Below, piece by piece: positions 45,200 through 56,525 of a DNA stretch of 64,000 nt (position 1 is the stretch's first letter; each line of letters starts with the position of its first letter). Source of the stretch: Antilocapra americana (lineage: Eukaryota; Chordata; Mammalia; Artiodactyla; Antilocapridae); assembly GCA_007570785.1 (NCBI GenBank), contig ML660201.1, positions 41,926,863 through 41,990,862 of the forward strand, given 5' to 3'. The position numbers and the translations under genes are program-made. The notes beneath the pieces are model-generated. The model searched no databases, had not been told where the DNA came from, and was given only the letters and a program-made list of their open reading frames with translations.

Positions 45200-45279
45200 G
45201 GAGTGTGTCATTTAGGACTGGTTAACTATATAGAAACAACCCATAGGCATATAGGTTCTTACCTTTCTTTCTCGTGCCA

Positions 45280-45600
45280 GTATGGGGGAGCACTATGCTC
45301 CACAGAGTCATGCAGGAATCCGGTCATCTTCATCATGCGGCTCTACCATCTTCGGTGCCTCAGAGACCTCCACTTGGGTCCTACACAGGAAGCCAGTGGG
45401 AAGGAAAGGAGCAAACATGGGTAACAGGGCAGATTTTAGGGGCCATTTTCAGAAGTGATGCACACTCCCTCTGTCCACATTCTATGGGGGGACTCCTTGC
45501 ACGTCCTTATGTGAAATGGGAAGTGCATTTAAGGAGCACGCCAAAGATGAAGCGAAGACGGGCACTGTGGAGAACTAACCAGATTGTGGCTTATGACCTA
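45280..45600 (+). repeat. Probable MLT1-like LTR fragment
   Basis: 'ccacagagtcatgcaggaat', 'cttcatcatgcggctctacc' and 'cacattctatggggggactc' follow the 3' half of an old MLT1-type MaLR LTR. A 141-codon open frame crosses it and shows no retroviral protein features. Class assignment is uncertain. Confidence 0.45.
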
Positions 45601-47364
45601 TGGGGATCAGAGAAAGCATTTTGTCTACAAGCCCCTGGGCTACAGAGTCTCCTTCCTTCCTCTTTTTCCTCCTTCCCTCCCTTTATTATTTGTTTATAGT
45701 CTTACAGGTAAAGCTCAGTCTTTGGTCATCACATCTACAAAAGAAATGTTAGGAACCAGTCCTTGTCCTGTGTTCTATGTTTGTCATTCCACCTAAATTG
45801 ATAATGGAAAAAATTAGAAACGAGTAAAATGCAGGAATCTTAACCACCATCTCAGAACAGGGATGGAAGGGGAAGCTTGGACACCAGGTTTAAAAGCAGA
45901 CTGGATTGGGAACATTTGGCTTCTGCATGTGTGAGTTTAAAGTGGTATTTAATTAAAAAGTTGCAAGCTCATGAAACAAAGGGTTTTGTTTGGCTCTCCC
46001 TTGCATAATCCCGGTTTCTAGGAAACAATAACTTGTGATTTATGGGTTCCCTTCTCACAGAAGTATGGAAGTTATATGTAGCTCATTTCAAATGAGGAAA
46101 AAAGAAATTCCCTGATGGTAACTCATTATCTGTCTGGCTAACAAAGGACAAAGGACAAACCCTGGAACATCTTTCTTTGCCATTTCATATTTATGACACA
46201 TCCTGTTGGTAAAGCATTATTCTCAAGGCAGGCTCTGGAGTTTATTATTTTTTGTCTTCTCATTCTTCACGACTGCATCATTTTTTAAAAATGCCAGGCC
46301 AGATGGAAGCTTTCTTCCCTTTGGGTCAGGGGTGGAAAAGAGACTGTGTGAAACTGCGGATGATGAATCCTACAGTATTCGACCCACTTTTAAGAGGAAG
46401 AAAGTTGTACCACAATTCATGGGCTTTGCATGATCTTGTCGGAGTTTATTCTGAGAAATGTTCCAGTCAGGAGGACATGTTGCTGTACTCTCTTCAGAGA
46501 GTCACTTTACCATCGTGTGGCTATTTCACCATCTGAAATTATCATCAGTGGTGTTGGTTAGTGCGTACTGTCTGCGTCTCCCCCAATGAACCTGTGAACT
46601 CTGAACCTCTGATAACTTGCCTCACCCACTGATGCCTTCCCACTGCCTAAAACCAGACTTGGTGCATCACATGCCTGCTACCATGGTGGAGGAGAGGGAG
46701 AAGGAATGGATGAGCGAGTTCCCAGTGGTAGGGGATGGATGACATGCACTTCTTATCTACCACACCATTGAATTTAGAGGTGAAGAGAGATACACCCTAA
46801 GGCTTTGAGCCTTCCCTTGGCTAAGTGCAGTCACCTCCCACTGACTGGAGTCCATGGATTTGTCTTTACTAATCATTCTGGGAAATTTCTACCAGTGACA
46901 AAATGGTGTTCTATTGACCAAAACACTAATGAGGAGAAGCATCAATAAATTCCTAATTTGTCTCTCAGAGAGAAAGTGCATTAGTTATTTCTTCAGAGAC
47001 CTTTGTTACTATAATCCAATTTTAGTCCCAGGACATTGGATCTCTTTCTTGCAGTGCTGTGGGGAAGAAAATATTTTCAGAAAAGTATTTGTTCTTCCAG
47101 ATTTCACTTGTGAGATTTTCTTCTTAATAGGAACCAAATCAATAAAACGCCTGAGAACAAACATTTCACTACCCTCCCAGCTGCTTTTAGGAATATTAAT
47201 TCATCCCGGCACTGATCTGGTTTCTGGGAAGCACTCAGATGAGGAATGAAACTCTTTTCCTGCTCCTGGGAGTTGGTGAGGCTCTGCTTGGCCTCCCTGT
47301 GCTCATTCCTGGATGTGGGTTACCAACTCAGTTCATGGCAAGAGGCCTCCACATTGGAGGAATT
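45601..47364. other. Mostly unrecognised DNA, 1.8 kb
   Basis: A pyrimidine-rich tract lies at about 45648-45685. A 111-codon open frame at 46914-47249 has no recognisable domain. No exon is supported. Confidence 0.45.
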
Positions 47365-47570
47365 TCAACACATACCAGCTGTAGGACCTTGGGCAGAATT
47401 TTTAACCTATGATGTGGCTTTCTCATAGAGAAAGTGAAGATAATGGTAGCCTTGAACCACATAGGTTGCTGAGAGAATTAGGTAAGATAGTGCTTTGTGA
47501 AGAGCTTAGCTTAACATGCAGCACACAGTAGGAGACTTGCCCATGTTATTTACCATTGCCATATTCATCA
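47365..47570 (+). repeat. MIR SINE
   Basis: Forward MIR: 'ccagctgtaggaccttgggc', 'gtgaagataatggtagcctt', 'ggttgctgagagaattaggt' and 'catgcagcacacagtaggag'. Confidence 0.72.
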
Positions 47571-48044
47571 TTATTCCAGGTCCATGAAGAATACCAACGA
47601 TGGCTAGATTCTTCACAGGCTGTTTTAGAAGAAGTTGAAGTATCGCATCATAGGTTGAACTAGATAAACTAGGGTTTCTTCAATCTACAGACCATGTTCC
47701 TTTGATTTCCTGTCCCTCTTTAGACTCGATTTTACTAAAAGTTATGCAATTTAAAAATTCCTTTTCTTGCCAAGTCTGAACACTCATGACTTATTACATC
47801 TATTACACCCAAAGGCATTCCTGTAAATCTCTGCAATTTAGAGGGTCATCATAGCCTAGGGAGGACAAGAGATCCAGTGCGCGGTAGCTGACACCACACA
47901 TCCAAACCATAGAGCAGGCATTGCGAATGGATCAGGGCACTCACACTACCAAGCCTAGACCCAGTCATGCATTTGACCACATCACTGCAGATTCTCAGTT
48001 GACTAGATAATGACACGTGTTTCCTTCCTAAGGAAGAAGGCCAT
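47571..48044. other. Unrecognised single-copy DNA
   Basis: No repeat or gene was recognised. Confidence 0.5.
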
Positions 48045-48115
48045 GAGAAGCACAGGCTCTGGTTCTGCTTGAACCATTTACCAGCTATATGGCATTTAAC
48101 TTTGTTTCACTATGT
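48045..48115 (+). repeat. MIR SINE fragment
   Basis: Forward MIR head and core: 'acaggctctggttctgcttg', 'accatttaccagctatatgg'. Confidence 0.5.
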
Positions 48116-49085
48116 CATAAAGCTCAAACATTTTACTAAAGTGCAAATATTTTATTAAAGCTCAAACACTTTTCCATACCCCTTACTTTGGGATATTGAC
48201 GCAAAGGAACAAAGTTTGACAGCAACTTAACTCGGCAGCAACTTAACTCGCATGGAAGTATCCTTTAAGCTCTACAGTGAACTGGCTCAAATCCTCTCAT
48301 GACTTGTGTGTCTGTTCCTCAGAGCCTTCAAAATGTCTGTGATTCAGGGCAAGTCTTTTATTCTCAGTCACATATGTCTCAAAATTGCTGCTTCCACTTA
48401 TTGTTCATGTCCACTGCCCTGTGTGGGGCACACTGACTGGCTAAGAATCCTTCCTAGCCTTTTTTTCTAGATGAACACACTCTTCCCATAGCACACGGCC
48501 TTTGGGAATGTAGTAACTTTGGGCAGGTGGAGTTACTGTTATAGAACTGGCCATTCTTATTCTATAATACAAATCCATTTGGCTCCTTTATCATTTAGGC
48601 ATTTTTTTTTTCTATCCTTCCATTCTCTTCCCTTTCTCTCCTTCCTTCTTTTTCTTTTTGAAAACTCACTGTACCATCTCTCTGAGTTCTCTGGCTCCTT
48701 CGCATATTATTTTTGCCTTATCTTCTCCCCGCTTATTGTCTTACTTCTTTCTTGGGCACAGCAACAAAACTCAGAATCTTCCCATTTGAAATTCAGTCCT
48801 ACTTCACACCTGAACTCTTTCTTTAGATCCTGACTTAAGCCCTATTTTCTCATACCCAACCCAAGTAATGCGTCATGGTACTTAGTAGTAACAGTCCCTT
48901 CTCTAAGAAGAATTTTGGTAACAGTTATTAAAATTGTGTATGCCTGTGCTAGTGTGTGTTTCTATGTTGCCTCCTGATATCCTATCCATTCTCCCTGTTA
49001 ATAAGGACTGTGGTTTTTACCTGGCTCATTACCACTTGGTGAAAAACAAAACAAACAAACAAAAACCCTGCTTCCTTGAGCTCGA
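48116..49085. other. Unrecognised DNA with small tandem and pyrimidine tracts
   Basis: Contains two copies of 'agcaacttaactcg' at 48221-48234 and 48237-48250 (16-bp period), two A/T-rich near-repeats around 48118-48170, a T/C-rich tract at 48600-48660, and an A/C-rich run near 49043-49066. No gene was recognised. Confidence 0.5.
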
Positions 49086-49298
49086 AAGTGTGAAAGTGTT
49101 TGTTGGGCAGTAATGTCCAACCCTCTGCAACCTCATGGACTATAGCCTGCCAGGCTCTTCTATCCATGGAATTCTCCCAGGCAAGAATATTGGAGTGGGT
49201 AACCATTCCCTTCTCCAGGGGATCTTCCCAACCCAGGGATTAAACCTGGTTCTCCTGCATTGCAGGTAGATTCTTATCATCTGAGCCACCAAGGAAGC
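49086..49298 (-). mobile_element. Bov-tA SINE
   Basis: Antisense Bov-tA from 'aagtgtgaaagtgtttgttg' to the antisense head 'ctgagccaccaaggaagc'. No convincing target-site duplication was found. Confidence 0.92.
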
Positions 49299-49634
49299 AG
49301 CTTATCTTGTAGTTTTTGGCAGCCAATGACTAAACTGGAATTTAGACAGCAGTATTGTGTGGCTTTGCAAGGAAGTCTCAAAAAAAAGGGAGGAAAAGCT
49401 TTTCTCTCCTCCTTCTTTTAATACTATTTGGAATGCTAATGAGATGGCTATAACTCCAGCAGTCTTCTTGTACCATGAGGACAAGAGCCAATCCTAGGGT
49501 TGACAGAACAGTGTCTGGTAACACTGTCAAGGTGCCTAGACTTTCTAGCTTCCAATTTCTTATTTGTAAGCTTCTTTTGTGCAGGCCTAACTGTTGCATT
49601 AGAATACAAGTCATTGCTTTTACAGTTTGTTTCC
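49299..49634. other. Unrecognised single-copy DNA
   Basis: A short stretch between SINE and BovB. Nothing was recognised. Confidence 0.5.
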
Positions 49635-51036
49635 TCAGTTCAGTTCAGTTCAGTTCACTTGCTCAGTCATGTCTGACTCTTTGTGACCCCATGAACTGCA
49701 GCACGCCAGGCTTCCCTGTCCATCACCAACTCCCAGAGTCCACCCAAACCCATGTCCATCTAGTCAGTGATGCTATTCAGCCATCTCATCCTCTGTTGTT
49801 CTCTTTCCTCCTGCCCCCAATCCTTCTCAGCATTAGGTCTTTTCCAATGAGTCAACTCTTGGAAGGTGGCCAAAGTATTGGAGTTTCAGCTTCAACATCA
49901 GTCCTTCCAATGAACACCCAGGACTGATCTCCTTTAGGATGGACTGGTTCGATCTCCTTGCAGTCCAAGGAACTTTCAAGAGTCTTCTCCAGCACCACAG
50001 TTCAAAAGCATAAATTCTTCAACACTCAGCTTTCTTCACAGTCCAACTCTCACATCCATACATGATTACAGGAAAAACCATAGCCTTGACTAGATGGACC
50101 TTTGTTGGCAAAGTAATGTCTCTGCTTTTCAATATGCTATCTAGATTGGTCATAACCTTCCTTCCAAGGAGTAAGCGTCTTTTAATTTCATGGCTGCAAT
50201 CACCAGCTGCAGTGATTTTGGAGCCCAGAAAAATAAAGCTTGACACTATTTCCCCATCTATTTCCCATGAAGTGATGGGACCAGATGCCATGATCTTAGT
50301 TTTCTGAATGTTGAGCTTTAAGCCAACTTTTTCACTCTCCTCTTTCACTTTCATCAAGAGGCTTTTTAGTTCCTCTTCACTTTCTGCCATAAGGGTGGTG
50401 TCATCTGCATATCTGAGGTTATTGATATTTCTCCCAGCAATGTTGATTCCAGCTTGTGCTTTCTCCAGCCCAGCGTTTCTCATGATGTATTCTGCATATA
50501 AGTTAAGCAAGCAGGGTGACAATATACAGCCTTGATGTACTCTTTTCCCTATTTGGAACCAGTGTGTTGTTCCATGTCCAGTTCTAACTGTTGCTTCTGA
50601 CCTGCATACAGGTTTCTCAAGAGACAGGTCAGGTGGTCTGATATTCCCATCTCTTTCAGAATTTTCCACAGTTTATTGTGATCCACACAGTCAAAGGCTT
50701 TGGCACAGTCAATAAAGCAGAAATAGATGTTTTTCTGGAACTCGCTTGCTTTTTTGATGATCCATAAGATGTTGGCAATTTGATCGCTGATTCCTCTGCC
50801 TTTTCTAAAACCAGCTTGAATATCTGGAAGTTCACAGTTCACGTATTGCTGAAGCCTGGCTTGGAGAATTTTAAGCATTACTTTGCTAGTGTGCAACTGT
50901 GCGGTAGTTTGAGCATTCTTTGGCATTGCCTTTCTTTGGGATAGGAATGAAAACTGACCTTTTCCAGTCCTGTGATCACTGCTGAGTTTTCCAAATTTGC
51001 TGGCATATTAAGTACAGCACTTTCACAGCATCATTT
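49635..51036 (-). mobile_element. BovB (RTE) LINE 3' part, reverse strand
   Basis: Antisense BovB of about 1.4 kb, from the (cagtt)n 3' tail at 49635 to a 5' truncation near 51036 after 'gtacagcactttcacagcat'. It covers the reverse transcriptase and C-terminal region. It is the best preserved coding remnant in the window but carries a frameshift. No clear target-site duplication was found. Confidence 0.95.
50019..50926 (-). pseudogene. BovB reverse transcriptase remnant
   Basis: Two overlapping open frames, 50549-50926 and 50019-50669, together cover much of the RTE reverse transcriptase. In order they contain 'QAGFRKGRG', 'KAFDCVDHNKLWKIL', 'QGCILSPCLLNLYAEYIM', the catalytic 'YADD' (codons at 50400-50411) and the C-terminal 'YGCESWTVKKAE'. 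A one-base deletion near 50597-50600 shifts the frame, and the 5' part with the endonuclease is missing. It is a dead copy. Confidence 0.9.
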
Positions 51037-52162
51037 GACCCCAAAGCATCAATGGAACATATCCCTCCTAAACACCCTCTTTTTTATTTATGAGTGGGGG
51101 AGCTCTATCACGACAGACAGATGTGTTCAACGTGAGACCTTTGCTTTCAGATCGTTGAACAGAGGTGTTCCAGTGGGGCACAGGAACATGAGTGTTGTTG
51201 AGATTCTTCTGCCCTGAGCCAAGCTGCTGACCCAAGCCAAATAGATTCAGATGGTTTCCAGAAGATAGTAGTAGACAGGGCATTCCAACACTAACATCAA
51301 CCTTATAAAGAAGACAAATGAATGTGGTACTGAGGAAGGCAATGAACCCCATTATTCCCACGACGGGCTCCTGGGGAAGCCACAGACAGTTTTGTGGTTC
51401 AAATGACAGACATCACCCAAAAGGTGAGGAGTTCACATTAACTGAAGTGCACATTTAAGAATAATCAAAACATAAAACAGATGTCAATAGCAAAATACTG
51501 AGTGTGTCGTCCCCAAATTAAAGTCAAACATGAAAAATAAGTTGCACTAAAGCATGCATTCTTTTCTTGTTCAAATATTTTACTGCTTTTCAAATAAGAA
51601 GAGGTTTGGGAAATCAAGAAATCACCAATATCGTGGTAGAGTCACCACCCCTGGAGCCACACAGAAGTCTCCTGTTGGCTCTTTCGTCTCCGAGAAATTC
51701 TGACCATTTAATCCTCATAAGAACTGGAGTTAATCAAGTTTTCATTCCTCTTTGGATAATGAAAACTCAGCAGAACTTTCTGGATTTGTACATCTAGACG
51801 TGTCACTTTGTGAGTTCTTGTGCTTATATGAACAAGCTTATTGTTCTTATTTTAAATTTGATAAACACTGATAATATATTGATCATAATCATACTACTGC
51901 AATCTGAATAATGCAAATTCTACCTTTATTTCCTAGCATCCCCCCAAATATCAAGTATACCATGCCCTTAACCACAGATAATTTCAACACTTTTCAGAAA
52001 ATAATTTTTCCTGATTAAAATAATCAGATATATCCATTTTAAAATTTCAAACAGTACAGAAAAATACAGAAGAAAGTAGAAATTACCCTAAGTCATACTA
52101 AATACAGATAAGTACTATTCATACACAGTGACCATCTTCCTTTGTCATGTGTTAACTGATTA
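51037..52162. other. Unrecognised DNA, 1.1 kb
   Basis: No gene was recognised. The last 150 bp (about 52020-52160) are AT-rich with 'acagtacagaaaaatacaga', which can occur in old LINE sequence. Confidence 0.45.
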
Positions 52163-52210
52163 TTGTTCAGTAGTTCAGTCATGTCTGACTCTTTGCGACC
52201 CTATGAACTG
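52163..52210 (-). repeat. Tiny BovB or Bov SINE tail fragment
   Basis: 'agttcagtcatgtctgactc' and 'tttgcgaccctatgaactga' match the antisense 3' end shared by BovB and Bov-A type SINEs. Only about 48 bp remain. Confidence 0.75.
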
Positions 52211-52214
52211 ATAG

Positions 52215-52340
52215 TGGTGGTTTAACTTTTGTTCCAATGACTATGACGGCAGGAACTTTTTCTACTTTATTTACTGCTTCCTACCACATAGTCTGAATGG
52301 GTGTCTGTCATTGAGTAGGTATTCAAATATCTGATTTTGA
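52215..52340 (+). repeat. L2 LINE 3' end fragment
   Basis: 'cggcaggaactttttctact', 'cctaccacatagtctgaatg' and 'gagtaggtattcaaatatct' parallel the forward L2 tail. Confidence 0.5.
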
Positions 52341-53333
52341 ATTTATAATTTCCCATTTACATGATTCTTTTTGCTTAACATATTGTAGACATCTTTTCAA
52401 GTCAGTTAATATAAATTTATGACAAATTTTTAAAGGTGTGCATTTACTGTGACCTTACTTTTAAAGGTAAAGTTGACCACTTTTGGCTAGGACTGTCCCA
52501 GCTCTGGTCAGTGTAGACTCAGATGACAAGAGTAAACAAAAAGCTAGAGAAAAACTGCATTGTAAATATCTTTATTTGAATTTATCTGGTGATATAAAGG
52601 TTCTAACAATAACTGATGTTTAGTGAGTTGTGTCCAGTTGGGTTAGGAAACTTTCAAATTTCAAGGGTGCCTTGTCCAAAAAAAGATCAACACACTGCCA
52701 TTCATGTTATGTGAACAGACCCAACTTTCAAATCTTTTCGGTTTTTAGTCACTTGCAGAAACACCATAATATTGAAAAATTGTAAACTTGAAATCCCTTC
52801 ACAGGAACTCACTCTAAGTTTCCTTACCAACTAACATTTATAAACTGAGAACAGAACTGAGCATAGGAAATGTGCTGATAAGTCTGATAAAAAAGCATGC
52901 CTACAAAGGGCTTGGGGGGTGGCGGTAGGCAAGCGGCACAGATCTGACTTATTAATACTTTACAATTTTTCCTATGTTATCTCTGTTATCATGCAACCTA
53001 ATAGCTTCTATGTTACCCTTAACACACCTCCACTGTTTGTCAAACTTTCATGTATACCTCTGGAGCCCAGACACTTCCTAACAGTGCTTTCAATTTCATC
53101 AATTCCAAGATGACTTCAGAAAGCTTCAGAATATCCTACATGATATTTTAAATCATCTAAGGCTAAAGGGACTGTCAAGTCCCATTCCTGCCAGCTGCAC
53201 CAGCTTCCTGGTTCTGCAGCATTCTTTCTTACATTCCAAAGAGACTGATCGGAAAATATGGTCAATATTATTTTGAAGAGTTTTCTAAATTCTTCTAGGT
53301 AAAATTTTATGTTTATTCCTTACTGGTTGATTC
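52341..53333. other. Unrecognised single-copy DNA
   Basis: AT-rich, with no repeat or gene recognised. Confidence 0.5.
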
Positions 53334-53344
53334 TGGGTTAAATT

Positions 53345-54742
53345 CAGTTCAGTTCAGTTGCTCAGTCATGTCCGACTCTTTCTGACCCCGTGAACTGCAG
53401 CATGCCAGGCCCCTCTGTCCATCACCAACTCCCAGAGTCTACCCAAACCCATGTCCATCAAGTCGGTGATACCATCCAGACATCTCATCCTCTGTTGTTT
53501 CCTTCTCTTCCTGCCCCCAATCCTTCCCAGCATCAAGGTCTTTCCCAATGAGTCAACTTTTCGCATCAGGTGGCCAAAGTATTGAAGTTTCAGTTTCAAT
53601 ATCAGTCCTTTCAATGAACACCCAGGACTGATCTACTTTAGGATGGACTTGTTGGATCTCCTTGCAGTCCAAGGGACTCTCAAGAGTCTTCTCCAATGCC
53701 ACAGTTCAAAAGCATCAATTATTCGGTGCTCAGCCTTTTTCATTGTCCAACTCTCACATTCATACATGACTACTGGAAAAATCAGAGCTTGACTAGATGG
53801 ACCTTTGTTGGCAAAGTAATGTCTCTGCTTTTCAATATACTATCCAGGTTGGCCATAACTTTCCTTCCAAGGAGTAAGCATCTTTTGATTTCATGGTTGC
53901 AATCACCATCTACAGTGATTTTGGAGCCCCCCAAAATAAAATCTGTCACTGTTTCCATTGTTTCCCCATCTATTTCCCATGAAGTGATGGGACCAGATGC
54001 CATGATCTTAAGTTTTCTGAATGTTGAGCCTTAAGCCAACTTTTTCACTCTCCTCTTTCCTTTCAACAAGAGGCTTTTTAGTTCTTCTTCACTTTCTGCC
54101 ATAAGGGTGGTGTCATCTGCATATCAGAGGTTATTGATATTTCTCCCGGCAATCTTGATTCTAGCTTGTGCTTCTTCCAGCCCAGGGTATCTCATGATGT
54201 ATTCTGCATATAAGTTAAATAAGCAGGGTGACAATATACAGCCTTGACGTACTCCTTTCCCGATTTGGAACCAGTCTGTTGTTCCATGTCCAGTTCTAAC
54301 TGTTGCTTCCTGACCTGCATACAGGTTTCTCAAGAGGTGGTCTGGTATTCCCATCTCTTGAAGAATTTTCCACAGTTTGTTGTGATCCACCCAGTCAAAG
54401 GCTTTGGCATAGTCAGTAAAGCAGAAGTAGATGTTTTTCTGGAACTCTCTTGCTTTTTCGATAATCCATCGGATGTTGGCAATTTGATCTCTGGTTCCTC
54501 TGCCTTTTCTGAATCCAGCTTGAACATCTGGAAGTTCACAGTTCACGTATTGCTGAAGCCTGGTTTGGAGAATTTTGAGCATTACTTTACTAGTGTATAA
54601 GATGAGTGTAATTGTGCAGCAGTTTGAGCATTCTTTAACATTGCCTTTCTTTGGGATAGGAATGAAAACTGACCTTTTCCAGTCCTGTGGCCATTGCTGA
54701 GTTTTCCAAATTTGCTGGCATATTCACTTTCACAGAGTCAAT
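53345..54742 (-). mobile_element. BovB (RTE) LINE 3' part, reverse strand
   Basis: Antisense BovB of about 1.4 kb with an exact 11-bp target-site duplication (tgggttaaatt) at 53334-53344 and 54743-54753, so both ends are defined. It is 5'-truncated at almost the same internal point as the copy at 49.6 kb, yet has different flanks, which shows independent insertion. Confidence 0.96.
54124..54582 (-). pseudogene. BovB reverse transcriptase remnant
   Basis: A 152-codon open piece of the BovB reverse transcriptase with 'QAGFRKGRGTRDQIANI', 'KAFDWVDHNKLWKIL' and 'GVRQGCILSPCLFNLYAEY'. It ends in a TGA at 54124-54126, in place of the arginine codon just before the catalytic YADD codons (54112-54123). 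It also lacks three residues (TCL or equivalent) present in the other copies after 'PDHL'. Not functional. Confidence 0.9.
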
Positions 54743-54789
54743 TGGGTTAAATTAGTTCACCCAATTACTATTGTTTTATTTTATTGTTA

Positions 54790-54880
54790 AATACACAAAA
54801 GCTATTTTTCTTTTTTTTAATTAGTTTTGCCATACAATGACATGATATCACCATGGGTTTACATATGCTCCCCCTCCAGC
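54790..54880. repeat. Possible ruminant L1 fragment
   Basis: 'taattagttttgccatacaa' and 'tcaccatgggtttacatatg' resemble a phrase common in ruminant L1 sequence. Short and tentative. Confidence 0.35.
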
Positions 54881-55169
54881 TATTTTTCAAATGTGAAAAG
54901 GCTCAGCTCCTTGTTAAAGACCCATGAGACTGCAGCTTCACCTATATTGCACAACTAAACTAACCGGGAAAAGCCTCAGAAAAAATAGTCTGTGCACTTT
55001 GCTGAAGCCTGTCTACTTGATCTACCTGGATACCGTACAGCAGAGTCCCTTGTGTGGAAAGCCTAGTTGATTATTAAAACAGTTGAACTTGTAAAAAAAA
55101 AAAAATAATAAAGGTGTGCATTTTACTGGACATAAAATATGTTTTGCTGTTTGTGCCATACACGTGGAT
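54881..55169. other. Unrecognised DNA with an A-run
   Basis: About 200 bp of unique sequence followed by a 13-bp A-run at about 55094-55106. This could be the tail of a small retroposed sequence, but no source was recognised. Confidence 0.4.
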
Positions 55170-55480
55170 GTGTATGTCTGATTATCTTCTTAGAACATAT
55201 CTCCGTGAGTGAAGCTATTTGGTCAAAGGCTACACACCCTCAAAAGTTTGACAAAGATTACCAAGATGCTCTCCAGGAAGTATGTATGAATTTTCACACT
55301 CATCAAGACCAGAAAAAGGCCTGTTATCCCCCATCTTCCCCTAAGCTGAATGGTGACCTATCTTTGCCAGTCTCATGGCTATAAATACTATCTCAGTGTT
55401 GCTTTGAAATCAGAGTTAATGCAGTTATTTGTTAGCATGAATATTTTTTCATATGCTTGTTGGTTCATAATAGCCTAAAT
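55170..55480 (-). repeat. Old L1 ORF2 end, reverse strand
   Basis: Antisense L1: 'ctatttggtcaaaggctaca', 'gacaaagattaccaagatgc', 'tctttgccagtctcatggct', 'tttttcatatgcttgttggt'. It corresponds to the ORF2 C-terminus, diverged. Confidence 0.6.
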
Positions 55481-55689
55481 TTGTGGTTGATTTTTCTTTC
55501 TCATTACTAATTTTGAGTATTGAGCAGTTTTGCTTTTGATCATGGATTAGACTAGCTACTAGTTTATCTGTTTTAATCTGTTTTCAAAGAACCAGTTCTT
55601 GGATTTAGCAAGTCCCTCAGTTTTTTCTTTTCTTTTCTTTTCTTTTTTTCTTTCTGTTTTCTATTTTATCCATCTCTGTTACCTTTATG

Positions 55690-55904
55690 GGCTTCCCAGA
55701 TGGCACTAGTGAAAAGAACCCGCCTGCCAATGCAGGAGACCTGGGTTTGATCCCTGGGTTGGAAAGATTCCTTGGAGGAGGGCATGGCACCCCACTCCAA
55801 TGTTCTTGCCTGAAGAATCCCAGGGATAGAGGAGACTGGCGGGCTGCAGTCCATGGGGTTGCAAAGAGTCAGACACAACTGAGTGACTTAGCATGCAAAT
55901 ACAC
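55690..55904 (+). mobile_element. Bov-tA SINE, in L1
   Basis: Forward Bov-tA from 'ggcttcccagatggcactag' to 'gagtgacttagcatgcaaat'. An exact 12-bp target-site duplication (gttacctttatg) lies at 55678-55689 and 55905-55916, in reverse L1 sequence. Confidence 0.95.
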
Positions 55905-56483
55905 GTTACCTTTATGACTTCCTCCCTTCAGCTTCCTTATTTTTGAGTGTTTTCACTAGATTTTTTGGAGAAACTGATCATCTTACTATCGCTACACTTC
56001 TATTTTAGTAACAAATGTGTGTGAAGGTGAATCTGTACCTTGTTAGTTTTTGCCATATCCTAGAGATTTGGGGGTGAAAAATTCTCATTTAGTTTTCCAT
56101 GTTTTGCATTTGCAGTTTTGACGTTCTCTTCAGCATTAGAAATGTCAAGATTCTTTTTTTTGTTGTTTTTAAATTTTCATTTGTTGGGTAGGGAGTTTGT
56201 TGGTAGCATTTGTTCTTTTATGTATTTTGTGTTTTGCTGCATGTGATTAAAGTATTCAGCCTGTAGTATTTTTACTTATTGGAATTATTTCTGAAGTAGC
56301 TTGGAACATTTTTGTAAATGCCTCTTAAATTTACTAATATATATTCTTGGTTGAGACATAAACATATATTTACTTAACTGATTATATAATTTAAAGCCAC
56401 TTCTGCCTTGTTTATTTTGTTTTCTGTTTGACCTAACAAGGACTAGAAAGGTAAATAAAGTCACCATCCCTATTATGTTTCTC

Positions 56484-56525
56484 AGAAATTCTTCTTGTAG
56501 CTCCAGAAATTCTTCTTGTAGCTTC
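56484..56525. repeat. 21-bp tandem duplication
   Basis: Two adjacent copies of a 21-bp unit beginning 'agaaattcttcttgtagct', at 56484-56504 and 56505-56525, differing only at the last bases. It lies in AT-rich reverse-L1-like sequence. Confidence 0.9.

Noticed and set aside
45274..45699. 141-codon open frame
   Set aside because: Most of it lies in an LTR-like repeat and the rest in a pyrimidine tract. There are no protein features.
50019..50669. 216-codon open frame as a host gene
   Set aside because: Its protein is BovB reverse transcriptase (YADD, 'SPCLLNLYAEYIM'), lying inside a truncated retrotransposon with a frameshift.
55094..55106. A-run as the tail of a processed pseudogene
   Set aside because: No recognisable source gene upstream and no target-site duplication found.
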